NCBI RefSeq assembly: GCF_000702165.1
Contig: NZ_JNKU01000002.1
Location: 1 to 64,000, forward strand
DNA length: 64,000 bases
Direction: 5' to 3'
DNA from: Sharpea azabuensis DSM 18934
Lineage (GTDB): Bacteria; Bacillota_I; Bacilli_A; Erysipelotrichales; Coprobacillaceae
The position numbers were made by a program, and so were the translations under genes. The notes under the pieces were generated by a model, which was not told where the DNA came from, searched no databases, and saw nothing but the letters and a program-made list of their open reading frames with translations. Of this stretch, positions 42,458-51,782 are shown in pieces. Each line of letters opens with the position of its first letter. Positions within the stretch are counted from its first letter, which is position 1.

Positions 42458-43569
42458 TGAAATTATCAAAGTTTGATACGGAAATCTGGATGACTGATCA
42501 TGAAGGTGATTGCCTTTATAATCTTGCTGATACATGTGTTAAGCCAATGACCATCAAAGATCTAGAAGAACTGATTCATAAGGATCTGTCTGAAGATATC
42601 AGACAGATTCTCTTTGATTATGGTCCAATTACTGGTAGTGATGCGCTTAAAGATGAAATTCTTAAAATGTATAAGAAGGGCACAAGAGATCATATCACGA
42701 TCACCAATGGCGCAGTAGCTGCTAATCACCATGTGATGATGACATTGCTTGAACCAGGTGATCATATTGTGGCGCTTACCCCAGGTTATCAGCAATTCTA
42801 TAGTTATCCAGCATCAATTGGGTGTACGTATGACCTCATTGAGCTTAAAGAAGAAAATAACTGGCAACCTACAATTGAAGATTTTAAGGCGGTTATGAAT
42901 GAAAAAACCAAAATGCTTTGTCTGAATTCGCCAAATAATCCAACTGGCACAGTACTCAAGAAAGCATTTCTAGAAGAACTTGTGGAGCTGGCAAGACAAT
43001 ATGACTGTTATATCTTAATTGATGAAATCTATCGTGGGTTAAGTCAAAATCCCGAACCAGCTATTTCTGATATTTATGAAAAGGGCATTTCTACAAACTC
43101 TCTTGCTAAGCTCTATTCCTTTGCAGGACTCAGACTTGGCTGGATCAAAGGTCCACAAGATGTCATTGAAGCGATTAATTATCGTAGAGATTATACAATG
43201 ATTTCTACTGGAGCATTTTCTGACTATATGACGAGGGTCGTCTTAGAAAATAAAGAAGCTGTTCTCAATAAGAATAGAAAGATTGTCGAAAAAAATAAAA
43301 TGATTCTTCAAGAATGGCTAAAGAAAGAAAAGCGTATAACTTGTGTTATTCCTGATGATGGAACGGTATGTTTCTTGCATTATCATCTCGATTATCCTTC
43401 AAACAAGCTATGTATTGAACTGCAAGAGAAATATGGTGTTTTCTTTGTGCCGGGATCATGTTTCAACATGGAATACCATTTGCGTTTTGGCTTTACAAGC
43501 TTACCAGAAAAAGTAGAAAAGGGACTCACGTTGTTTTCCCAGTATCTTGATCAAATAGCGGCTGAATAA
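42457..43569 (+). CDS. PLP-dependent aminotransferase, class I/II
   Basis: Predicted 370-residue fold-type I PLP enzyme. NSPNNPTGTVL and LIDEIYRG place the cofactor, and the Schiff-base lysine is in SLAKLYSFAGLRLGW. The C-terminal FVPGSCFNMEYHLRFGF carries the substrate-carboxylate arginine. It is co-transcribed with an amino-acid importer behind an apparent Arg T-box, so a substrate derived from arginine or another basic amino acid is plausible. No neighbouring pathway gene confirms this. Confidence 0.87.
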   Translation: MKLSKFDTEIWMTDHEGDCLYNLADTCVKPMTIKDLEELIHKDLSEDIRQILFDYGPITGSDALKDEILKMYKKGTRDHITITNGAVAANHHVMMTLLEPGDHIVALTPGYQQFYSYPASIGCTYDLIELKEENNWQPTIEDFKAVMNEKTKMLCLNSPNNPTGTVLKKAFLEELVELARQYDCYILIDEIYRGLSQNPEPAISDIYEKGISTNSLAKLYSFAGLRLGWIKGPQDVIEAINYRRDYTMISTGAFSDYMTRVVLENKEAVLNKNRKIVEKNKMILQEWLKKEKRITCVIPDDGTVCFLHYHLDYPSNKLCIELQEKYGVFFVPGSCFNMEYHLRFGFTSLPEKVEKGLTLFSQYLDQIAAE

Positions 43570-43586
43570 TTCAGTCGCTTTTTTAA
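43557..43586 (+). terminator. Rho-independent terminator overlapping the aminotransferase stop
   Basis: AGCGGCTGAAT (43557-43567) pairs with ATTCAGTCGCT (43569-43579), one G-U, then TTTTTT. Confidence 0.85.
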
Positions 43587-43649
43587 AATAATGCTTTATT
43601 GTCATGGCATTGTTATGTATAATTGAATGTTGTAGAAGGAAGTGTAACT

Positions 43650-43934
43650 ATGGAATTGAATCCCAGACATTTGCCCAATGAGATCAATTTCCTCATTCAT
43701 TCCAAAGCATATGAATTTGGAAGGGAAGGCATACAAAAAATAGATGCCAACGATATCAAAGATTATTTATATCATGTTTCATGGCGCAATAAAGAAGAAA
43801 TAGAGTTATGTGATATGGTGGATGACATCATGTCTTTATCATTCTCTACGCTTTTTGATTACATGAAAGCTAAAGTCATTAAGGAAGCTCAGAATAAGGA
43901 TATTTCTGACTTCAATGACTTAATTTTCAAATAA
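43650..43934 (+). CDS. comN: ComN-like post-transcriptional regulator
   Basis: Predicted 94-residue protein matching the ComN family (PF13797): SKAYEFGREGIQKIDANDIKDYLYHVSWRNKEEIELCDMVDDIMSL mirrors the helix pattern and the conserved W. In Bacillus, ComN supports translation of comE mRNA and sits near recJ, apt and rel, as here. The ATG at 43650 follows GAAGGAAG; the longer TTG-started frame lacks a site. The match is by pattern only. Confidence 0.7.
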   Translation: MELNPRHLPNEINFLIHSKAYEFGREGIQKIDANDIKDYLYHVSWRNKEEIELCDMVDDIMSLSFSTLFDYMKAKVIKEAQNKDISDFNDLIFK

Positions 43935-43970
43935 CTGTTTGTACAGTTATTTTTTCTTTTTGGAGGTAAA

Positions 43971-45605
43971 ATGAAGTATATCAAAGATACATTACAACAT
44001 ACCGATCAAGTGATGCAGACTTATCATGTCAATTCATTACTCGCAAAAGTTATCGAAAGCAAGAACATGGGATTAAGAGAATATGAAAAGTTTGTTTCAC
44101 CTCATCTTATTTATCATGACTTCTCTTTGTTTTCGGAAGCAGATCTTGCCCTAGAGCGTATACATCATGCCATTGAAGAACATGAAAAGATAGCAATTTA
44201 TGGTGATTATGACTGTGATGGCATCCTTTCTACAGCAATACTTGTTCAAGCCTTTAAGGAATTAGGAGTGGAAGTAGGCTTTCATATTCCCAATCGTTTT
44301 ACTGATGGTTATGGTTTAAATGTCAAAAGAGTAAAACAGATGGCTGAAAAGGGCTATTCATTGATCATTACGGTTGATAATGGCATAAAGGCAAATGAGG
44401 CCGTTGAGGAAGCTAATTGTTTAGGTGTTGATGTCATTATAACCGACCACCATGCCTTTAATGAAAGTGATGAACTGCCCGACAGCCAGGCCATCATTCA
44501 TACAAAGATGTCTGTTGATTATCCTTTTAAGGAAATATGTGGTGGTTTTATTGCTTATAAGCTTGCAAGTGCTTTATTAAATCATCATGATAAATATCTC
44601 TATAGTCTTGCTGCCATCACGACTGTTTCAGACATGATGCCACTAGTTGACGAGAACCGCAGCGTTGTAAGAAGAGGGCTGCAGTTTATGAATGAAGAAC
44701 ATTATGAATCACTTGAACTGCTTAAAGGTAATGGCGATTATACGACAACTACAATTGGCTTTACGATTGCGCCAAAGATTAATAGTTTTGGCAGACTGCC
44801 TGAACAGATTCATCCTAATAATCTTGTCAAATACTTCTTAAAAGAAGCAGACCCAAGACTTAGAAAGGCAGTAGGGATGAAGGCTATTGAAATCAATGGC
44901 TTGCGTCAGGCCATGACGACTAAAGCCTATAATGAAGCTTTGAAAGAAGCCCATGATAAATGTATGTTCTATGCCTCTAGCGAGATTCATGAAGGCATCG
45001 TTGGTCTGGTAGCTGGTAAGTATGCGCGTGAATTTGAACGTCCTGCCTTTGTCATGCATTATGATGCAAAAAAGCATCTTTATAAAGGATCAGCAAGAGG
45101 CGTAAATGGTTTTAATCTCTATGATTTCCTAACGCAAAATGCAAGTTTGTTAGAGGGGTTTGGTGGTCATGCTTTAGCAGGAGGATTTAGTGTTTCAGAA
45201 GAACATTTTGATGATCTTCGTTTAGCGCTCTTAGAACATATTGGTGACAAGACATTTAGAAATGAAGAACTTGTCATACCGATAGATAAAGAGGAACTTA
45301 GTATCCCGGCTGTTGCCTCTTTAGATTTGCTAGAACCTTTTGGCCAATCGAACGAAGCACCTATCTTTCTTCTAGAAGATGTTCATATTGATGAGTACAG
45401 ACTTCTATCTGAAGGAAAACATTTACGGATGAATATTAATACATCACATGGGGAAGTGGCTGCCTTGTATTTTGGCCAGGGAAAGCAAAGGGATAGCTTA
45501 GCTAGTCAGGATAAGCTCAATCTTATTGGGTCATTATCCATTAATGAATTTAGAGGCGATAAAACAGTGAATTTTATTGTCAGAGATGTTGTAACAAACT
45601 TATAG
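43971..45605 (+). CDS. recJ: Single-stranded-DNA-specific exonuclease RecJ
   Basis: Predicted 544-residue 5'-3' exonuclease for recombination and repair. DHH motifs: IYGDYDCDGILST (D79, D81, D83), TVDNGI, ITDHHAF; the DHHA1 domain has GLVAGKYAREFERPAF and GGHALAGGFSV; an OB-fold ends the protein. It lacks the extra C-terminal domain of about 200 residues found in Bacillus RecJ (near 780 residues). GGAGG precedes the start. Confidence 0.92.
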   Translation: MKYIKDTLQHTDQVMQTYHVNSLLAKVIESKNMGLREYEKFVSPHLIYHDFSLFSEADLALERIHHAIEEHEKIAIYGDYDCDGILSTAILVQAFKELGVEVGFHIPNRFTDGYGLNVKRVKQMAEKGYSLIITVDNGIKANEAVEEANCLGVDVIITDHHAFNESDELPDSQAIIHTKMSVDYPFKEICGGFIAYKLASALLNHHDKYLYSLAAITTVSDMMPLVDENRSVVRRGLQFMNEEHYESLELLKGNGDYTTTTIGFTIAPKINSFGRLPEQIHPNNLVKYFLKEADPRLRKAVGMKAIEINGLRQAMTTKAYNEALKEAHDKCMFYASSEIHEGIVGLVAGKYAREFERPAFVMHYDAKKHLYKGSARGVNGFNLYDFLTQNASLLEGFGGHALAGGFSVSEEHFDDLRLALLEHIGDKTFRNEELVIPIDKEELSIPAVASLDLLEPFGQSNEAPIFLLEDVHIDEYRLLSEGKHLRMNINTSHGEVAALYFGQGKQRDSLASQDKLNLIGSLSINEFRGDKTVNFIVRDVVTNL

Positions 45606-45691
45606 GAAATAACGTTGTTCTTATTTATCGTTCTTTCCTTTAAGAATAAAGAATGCTATAATACACTATGTGTATAGGAGGAGAAGTTTTT

Positions 45692-46210
45692 ATGGATTTA
45701 GAAAAATATGTTGCCAGCATTCCTGGTTTTCCAAAAGAAGGAATTATCTTTAGGGATGTAACACCAATGTTACAGGATGCTGAAGCATTTAAGGAATCGG
45801 TTAATCAGCTAGCTGGTTTTGTAAAGGATGAAGATGTGGATGTGGTTGTTGGTCCAGAATCAAGAGGCTTTATTTTTGGCTGTCCAGTTGCTTTAGAGCT
45901 CAATGCTGGGTTTGTGCCAGTAAGAAAGCCAGGTAAACTTCCTAGAGAAGTGGTTAGCTGCAAATATGATCTTGAATATGGATCAAATGAAATTCAGATG
46001 CATAAGGATTCTATTAAGAAGGGTCAGAAAGTCTTCATTGTAGATGACTTACTTGCAACTGGAGGAACAGTTGAAGCTGCTATTAAGCTTGTGGAAGAAA
46101 TGGGCGGCGAGGTTGTCGGCTTGGCGTTCGTTATTGAATTAGTTGACCTAAAGGCAAAAGAAAGATTAGAAGCAAAAGGTTACAAGGTTTATTCAATTCT
46201 ACAGTATTAA
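45692..46210 (+). CDS. apt: Adenine phosphoribosyltransferase
   Basis: Predicted 172-residue purine-salvage enzyme that makes AMP from adenine and [19 protein letters not shown] is the PRPP-binding loop, [15 protein letters not shown] the adenine-side loop and RKPGKLPRE the flexible loop. The ATG at 45692 follows GGAGGAG; TATAAT at 45657-45662 is the -10. A terminator separates it partly from rel. Confidence 0.95.
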   Translation: MDLEKYVASIPGFPKEGIIFRDVTPMLQDAEAFKESVNQLAGFVKDEDVDVVVGPESRGFIFGCPVALELNAGFVPVRKPGKLPREVVSCKYDLEYGSNEIQMHKDSIKKGQKVFIVDDLLATGGTVEAAIKLVEEMGGEVVGLAFVIELVDLKAKERLEAKGYKVYSILQY

Positions 46211-46216
46211 TTCAAG

Positions 46217-46240
46217 AAGAGACGGCATGTCTCTTTTTTG
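46217..46240 (+). terminator. Rho-independent terminator
   Basis: AAGAGAC (46217-46223), five bases, GTCTCTT (46229-46235), T run. Confidence 0.85.
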
Positions 46241-46257
46241 ATAAGGAGGTGTGACAG

Positions 46258-48477
46258 ATGGAATATAAGCATGCAGGAGACAATGTAACATATGAAGATG
46301 TCTTAGGGTTGGTAAAAACATATATCACTGATCCTGACTCATTAGCGATTATCCAGAAGGCTTATGACTTCATCATGGTGAAACATGCCACACAGAAAAG
46401 AAGAAGTGGGGAACCTTATACTGTTCATTTAATATGGGTTGCCTATATTTTAGCAACGCTCCAGACAGGGCCAAAGACGATTGCTGCTGGGCTGCTTCAT
46501 GATGTCATGGAGGATTGTGATGTGCCTCGTGAGGAAATGGTAGAGCGTTTTGGCGAAGAAATCACAACCCTTGTTGAAGGCGTCACAAAGATTACCAAGA
46601 TGCCTTATATGGAAGAGAGTGAAGTCTATGCCGAAAACCATCGAAAAATCTATATCGCGATGGCCAAGGATATTCGTGTCATCTTAATCAAGCTTGCTGA
46701 CCGTCTGCATAACATGCGCACTTTGCAATATATGCCCCCAGCCAAGCAACAAAGAATTTCACGAGAGACATTGGAAGTTTATGCGCCAATTGCTCACCGT
46801 TTAGGTATCAATGACATCCGTATTGAGCTTGAAGATCTCTGTCTTTATTATCTTGATCCAAAGGCTTATAAGGAAATTGCGGATCTGCTGGATGAAAAGC
46901 GTAGTGAACGTGATGCGGCTATTGAGAAAATGAAGAAATCGGTCGAAGCATTACTTAATGAACACCATATTTCCTACCATATTAAAGGTAGAGCAAAACA
47001 TATCTATTCCATCTATAAAAAGATGGTCATTAAGCATAAACGATTCAATGAGCTCTATGACCTCAATGCCTTACGTATCATTGTCAAAGAGAAGGTGACC
47101 TGTTATGAGGTCTTAGGCCTCATTCATGAGAAATATCGTCCGTTACCAGGTCGTTTCAAGGATTATATTGCCATGCCTAAACCTAATATGTATCAGTCTT
47201 TACATACAGCTGTTATTGGTGATAATGGCTTGATCTTTGAAATCCAGATTCGTACAGAAGAAATGGATGAATTAGCTGAACGTGGGGTTGCCTCACACTG
47301 GCGTTATAAAGAAGGCGTCAATTACTCAGCGAAGGAAGAACAGAAAGAAATTGGTGAGAAATTACAATGGCTTTCAGACTTTATTACCATCAGTGATGAA
47401 GTTAAGGATGAAAAGGCGCAGGAATACTACAATACACTTAAACGAGATATTTTTGAAGCCAATGTCTATGTCTTAACGCCTAATGGCAAAATAGTTGAAC
47501 TGCCAAATGGGGCTACACCTATCGACTTTGCCTATCGTATTCATACTGAAGTTGGTAATCATACTACTGGTGCCATTGTCAACAATGTCATGGTGCCAAT
47601 TGATACAACCTTGAAGACAGGCGATGTTGTCAAGATCATGACTAGTAATCAGGCTCATCCAAGTGAAGACTGGTTAAAGATTGTCAGAACGGGCAGTGCA
47701 AGAAATAAAATCAAACAATATCTTGTTAAGCAGGAAGCTGAAGATAAAAAAGAAATCATTGATGAAGGACGAAGAATCTTACGAGAAGAAATCCGTAATC
47801 GTGAACTTGATGAAAAGACCTATCTTGATCCTGAAACCTATCGTTCGAAATTCAATGAAATTGGCTGCCGTAACTTTGATGAAGTGCTGATTGCCATCGG
47901 TAAAAAACAAGCCACCGCAGGCAGTCTGCTGGACCATGTTGTACCGGAAAAGAAAGGCTTTATTGAAAACCTTTCTCAGATTATTCGTAAGAATAATAAT
48001 CGTGAACAGGCTGAAGCAAAGCGCAAGAAATCTATTGGTGTTGCCGTTGGCAATTTAACAGGTGGGGTTATGATGAGTTTATCTAAGTGTTGTAATCCTA
48101 TCCCTGGTGATGAGATTGTTGGCTTTGTTTCTAAAGGGCAGGGGATTAAGATTCATCGGGCTGATTGTCCAAATGTGAAAAATGTTGACCCATCACGTCT
48201 TGTTGATGTTTATTGGGATTATGCAAGTATTGAATCAAAACGCTATAATGTCGATTTAGAGATTATTGGCTTAGATCGTCCAAACCTTCTTAGCGATATT
48301 GTGACGGTACTTGGTACTTGTAATGTCAATATCATGAATATTAATGCCGGTATTGCCGACTTGGATGCCGATATGAATATTACAATATCCGTAGACTCGG
48401 CAGAAAAGCTTCAGAATACTATTGATAATTTGAATAAGATTCATGGTGTTGCGGAAGTTAAGCGTGTCATCCATTAA
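46258..48477 (+). CDS. relA: Bifunctional (p)ppGpp synthetase/hydrolase Rel
   Basis: Predicted 739-residue stringent-response enzyme. The hydrolase domain has RRSGEPYTVHL, GLLHDVMEDC (HD) and LADRLHNMRT, so it is active-site complete. The synthetase domain has GRFKDYIAMPKPNMYQSLHT. TGS (VYVLTPNGKIVELPNGATPIDFAY), a zinc-finger domain (CCNPIPGDEI) and a C-terminal ACT domain follow. Length and order are typical of the single long Rel of Firmicutes. AAGGAGG precedes the start. Confidence 0.95.
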   Translation: MEYKHAGDNVTYEDVLGLVKTYITDPDSLAIIQKAYDFIMVKHATQKRRSGEPYTVHLIWVAYILATLQTGPKTIAAGLLHDVMEDCDVPREEMVERFGEEITTLVEGVTKITKMPYMEESEVYAENHRKIYIAMAKDIRVILIKLADRLHNMRTLQYMPPAKQQRISRETLEVYAPIAHRLGINDIRIELEDLCLYYLDPKAYKEIADLLDEKRSERDAAIEKMKKSVEALLNEHHISYHIKGRAKHIYSIYKKMVIKHKRFNELYDLNALRIIVKEKVTCYEVLGLIHEKYRPLPGRFKDYIAMPKPNMYQSLHTAVIGDNGLIFEIQIRTEEMDELAERGVASHWRYKEGVNYSAKEEQKEIGEKLQWLSDFITISDEVKDEKAQEYYNTLKRDIFEANVYVLTPNGKIVELPNGATPIDFAYRIHTEVGNHTTGAIVNNVMVPIDTTLKTGDVVKIMTSNQAHPSEDWLKIVRTGSARNKIKQYLVKQEAEDKKEIIDEGRRILREEIRNRELDEKTYLDPETYRSKFNEIGCRNFDEVLIAIGKKQATAGSLLDHVVPEKKGFIENLSQIIRKNNNREQAEAKRKKSIGVAVGNLTGGVMMSLSKCCNPIPGDEIVGFVSKGQGIKIHRADCPNVKNVDPSRLVDVYWDYASIESKRYNVDLEIIGLDRPNLLSDIVTVLGTCNVNIMNINAGIADLDADMNITISVDSAEKLQNTIDNLNKIHGVAEVKRVIH

Positions 48478-48485
48478 GTGTATTA

Positions 48486-48719
48486 TTGCATTTTGTCCAA
48501 CTTTATATTATACTGAGTGCATATTCGAGGAAGAAGATTAAATAGTGGATTTTTTCTAGAGACGTTATGGCTGGTGGAAATAACGAAAAAGAAGCTATGG
48601 GACACTTTGGAGAATGCTTTAAAAAAGCACGTGGCTCGCGTTAAGAGCTAAAGGGCATACTGAAAGGTATGAACTAAGGTGGTACCGCGTTGAAACGTCC
48701 TTAGATAAGGACGTTTTTT
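48486..48719 (+). promoter_or_regulatory. T-box riboswitch of the hisS-aspS operon, with its promoter
   Basis: Promoter TTGCAT (48486-48491), 17 bp, TATACT (48509-48514). Stem I has GGAAGAAG and GGCTGGTGGAAATAACG. The T-box AAGGTGGTACCGCG is at 48676-48689, and the terminator pairs 48693-48703 with 48706-48716. Aligned with the tyrS leader (same bases ACTTTGGAG after the codon), the specifier is GAC at 48601-48603, aspartate, though CAC (histidine) overlaps it at 48603-48605. The T-box is certain; which tRNA is sensed is discussed as a finding. Confidence 0.9.
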
Positions 48720-48744
48720 ATTTTGATGAAAGAGAGGAATGCAA

Positions 48745-50010
48745 ATGAATTATAAGGCACCTAGAGGGACAGTCGATGTTTTACCAACAGAGTCTGGTAA
48801 ATGGCTGAAGCTCGAAAGAATTCTACGTACAATTGCTGATAACTATAATGTCAAAGAAATGAGAACACCAATCTTTGAACATACAGAATTATTCAATCGT
48901 GCAGTTGGTGATACAACCGATGTTGTCACAAAGGAAATGTACAGCTTTAATGACAAGAAGGGACGTTCGATCACATTAAGACCTGAAGGTACAGCAGGTA
49001 TTGCTCGTGCCTATGTTGAAAATAAGATGTATGCCTGGCCAGAAAAACTGACAAAAGTTTACTATATGGGACCAATGTTCCGTTATGAAAGACCTCAGTC
49101 TGGTCGTCAGCGTCAGTTCCATCAGTTTGGGGTGGAAATGCTTGGTGTGGAATCACCTTATGTTGATGTGGAATGCATGTTGATGGCTTTGACTGTTGTT
49201 AAGGCTTTGGATATTAAGGATGTCACATTGCATATTAACTCATTAGGTGATGATGCATCACGTGAAGCTTATCGTACAGCATTAAAAGATCATTTTAGAC
49301 CACATCTTCATGAATTATGTGAAGATTGTAATGATCGTTTTGAAAAGAATCCATTAAGAATTCTCGACTGCAAGGTTGATCATGAACATCCAAGTATGGC
49401 AAGTGCACCTAAGACAATTGATTATCTTTCAGAAGGGGCAAAAGCTCATTTTGATAAAGTATGCCAGCTCTTGGATGAATTAGAGGTCGATTATGTCATT
49501 GATACAAACTTAGTAAGAGGTCTTGACTACTATTCTCATACTGTCTTTGAATTAATCAGTGATGATCCGAAATTAGGAGCAGGTTCAACAGTCGGTGGTG
49601 GTGGACGCTACAATGGTCTTGTAGAAGAAGTTGGCGGTCCAGCAACTCCAGGTGTTGGCTTTGCCTTCGGGATGGAAAGACTGATGCTGGCAATGGATGA
49701 TGATATGACTGATGATGCAGGCATTGATGCTTATATCATGCCTCTTGGCGATGAAGCGAAGGATTATGCGATGCAGCTTATTACTGTCCTTCGTGCACAT
49801 GGCTTCTGCTGTGACATGGACTTTGTCGGTAGAGGGCTTAAAGGTCAGTTTAAGTCATCGGACCGTTTCCATGCGCAATATGCCTTGATCATTGGTGAAG
49901 ATGAAGTCAATAACGAAATTGTCCAGGTGAGAGATAATGAAACTAAAGAGCAGGAAGCTGTCAAAGTTGAAGAACTCATTGCCTACTTAGATCACAAGAT
50001 GGGAGTATAG
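48745..50010 (+). CDS. hisS: Histidyl-tRNA synthetase
   Basis: Predicted 421-residue class II synthetase. Motif 2 lies in YYMGPMFRYERPQSGRQRQF; the histidine-specific LVRGLDYYSHTVFE and the motif 3 region GVGFAFGMERL follow, and an anticodon-binding domain ends the protein. The ATG at 48745 is preferred to the one at 48739 because GAGAGG then has correct spacing. It forms an operon with aspS under the T-box. Confidence 0.95.
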   Translation: MNYKAPRGTVDVLPTESGKWLKLERILRTIADNYNVKEMRTPIFEHTELFNRAVGDTTDVVTKEMYSFNDKKGRSITLRPEGTAGIARAYVENKMYAWPEKLTKVYYMGPMFRYERPQSGRQRQFHQFGVEMLGVESPYVDVECMLMALTVVKALDIKDVTLHINSLGDDASREAYRTALKDHFRPHLHELCEDCNDRFEKNPLRILDCKVDHEHPSMASAPKTIDYLSEGAKAHFDKVCQLLDELEVDYVIDTNLVRGLDYYSHTVFELISDDPKLGAGSTVGGGGRYNGLVEEVGGPATPGVGFAFGMERLMLAMDDDMTDDAGIDAYIMPLGDEAKDYAMQLITVLRAHGFCCDMDFVGRGLKGQFKSSDRFHAQYALIIGEDEVNNEIVQVRDNETKEQEAVKVEELIAYLDHKMGV

Positions 50011-50012
50011 TT

Positions 50013-51782
50013 ATGAAAAGAACACATAATAATGGAGAACTGAGAATCAATCATGTGGGTGAGGAAGTCACATTGATTGGCTGGGTTGCGAAAAAGAGAA
50101 ATATGGGAGCCATTGTCTTTATTGACTTAAGAGATAGATATGGCTTAACACAGATTGTCTTTAATGAAGAATTTGCTTCAAAGACAAAGGATATCAAGAA
50201 CGAATATATTTTACAGGTTACTGGTACAGTTGTTGAACGTTCAAGCAAGAATCCACATATGCCTACTGGTGATATTGAAGTGGATGTCGAAGATTTTAAA
50301 ATTATCAATACGGCTAAGCAGCCACCTATCATTGTTGCAGATGAAACAGATGCAAGTGAAGAAACACGTATGAAATATCGGTATCTTGACTTAAGAAGAC
50401 CAGTTCTTCAAAACAAGATTATGACACGTGCAAAGATTGTAAAATCCATTCATGAATTCTTGGATGGCGAGGACTTTATTGAAATTGAAACACCATACCT
50501 TAACCGTTCTACACCAGAAGGCGCAAGAGACTTCCTTGTCCCTTCACGTGTGCATGAAGGTTCATTCTATGCCTTACCACAATCACCACAGCTCTTTAAG
50601 CAGTTATTGATGGTCTCAGGATTTGAAAAGTATTATCAGATTGCCAGATGCTTTAGAGATGAAGACTTAAGAGCAGACCGTCAGCCTGAATTCACACAGG
50701 TTGATGTGGAAATGAGTTTCATGGATACTGATCAGATTCTTGATTTAGGTGAACGTCTTGTGGCTAAAGTCATGAAGGATGTTAAGGACATTGATATCGA
50801 GCTCCCATTACGTCGTATGACTTGGCATGATGCGATGGAGAAGTATGGTATCGATAAACCGGATACACGTTTTGGCCTAGAACTTGTTAACTTAAATGAA
50901 ACAGTGAAAGATGTTGATTTTGCGGTCTTCAAGAGTGCTTTAGAAGCAAATGGCCATGTCAAAGGTATCAATGTCACGGGCGAAGCAAGTCATTTTAGCC
51001 GTAAGAAGATTGATGCCCTAGGTGAAATTGCCAAGAAGTATAAGGCAAAAGGCCTGGCTTGGCTGAAAGTTACTGATGAAGGCGTTAATGGTCCAATTGC
51101 GAAATTCTTTAATGAAGAACAATTAGCTCGTCTTTTAAAGGCTATGGATGCAAAGGCTGATGACTTATTGCTATTTGTCGCTGATTCACATTATATGGTT
51201 GTCTGTGATGCTTTAGCAGCTATTCGTAACCATTTAGGTAAGGAACTTAAGCTTTATGATCCACATACATTTGATTTCTTATGGATTATTGATTTCCCAA
51301 TGTTTGAATATTCTGAAGAAGATGGCCGTTATTATGCAATGCACCATCCATTCACACGTCCAAAAGAATCAGATCTCGATAAGATCCTCACAGATCCTGC
51401 ACACTGCCTTGCTGATGCATATGATATCGTCTTGAATGGCTTTGAACTTGGTGGCGGTTCACAACGTATCTATGATGAAGAATTACAGGATAAGGCTTTT
51501 GAGGCTCTAGGATTCACTGAAGAGCGTATCAGAAGTCAGTTTGGCTGGTTTGTCGATGCCTTCCAGTATGGCGCACCACCTCATGGCGGCTTTGCCTTAG
51601 GTTTGGATCGTATTGCCATGCTTTTGACTGAGTCTGACTCATTAAGAGATGTTATTGCCTTCCCTAAGAATACAAGTTCAAAAGATCCTGTAACTGATGC
51701 ACCAGGTACAGTTGACCAGGCACAGCTTGATGAATTAGGCATTGAAGTGAAAGAAGGTGTTCTTGATGGTGAATCAGAATAG
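50013..51782 (+). CDS. aspS: Aspartyl-tRNA synthetase
   Basis: Predicted 589-residue bacterial-type class II synthetase. An OB anticodon domain (1-110) has VTLIGWVAKKRNMGAIVFIDLRDR; motif 2 is CFRDEDLRADRQPEFTQ; the GAD insertion spans about 280-420; motif 3 is APPHGGFALGLDRI. It starts 2 bases after hisS and overlaps the peptidase gene by 17 bases. No gatCAB is seen here, so its discrimination between tRNA-Asp and tRNA-Asn is unknown. Confidence 0.95.
   Translation: MKRTHNNGELRINHVGEEVTLIGWVAKKRNMGAIVFIDLRDRYGLTQIVFNEEFASKTKDIKNEYILQVTGTVVERSSKNPHMPTGDIEVDVEDFKIINTAKQPPIIVADETDASEETRMKYRYLDLRRPVLQNKIMTRAKIVKSIHEFLDGEDFIEIETPYLNRSTPEGARDFLVPSRVHEGSFYALPQSPQLFKQLLMVSGFEKYYQIARCFRDEDLRADRQPEFTQVDVEMSFMDTDQILDLGERLVAKVMKDVKDIDIELPLRRMTWHDAMEKYGIDKPDTRFGLELVNLNETVKDVDFAVFKSALEANGHVKGINVTGEASHFSRKKIDALGEIAKKYKAKGLAWLKVTDEGVNGPIAKFFNEEQLARLLKAMDAKADDLLLFVADSHYMVVCDALAAIRNHLGKELKLYDPHTFDFLWIIDFPMFEYSEEDGRYYAMHHPFTRPKESDLDKILTDPAHCLADAYDIVLNGFELGGGSQRIYDEELQDKAFEALGFTEERIRSQFGWFVDAFQYGAPPHGGFALGLDRIAMLLTESDSLRDVIAFPKNTSSKDPVTDAPGTVDQAQLDELGIEVKEGVLDGESE

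Noticed and set aside
48603-48605. CAC as clear proof of a histidine T-box
   Set aside because: The same CAC occurs in the tyrS leader as part of the shared context after the specifier; alignment favours GAC.
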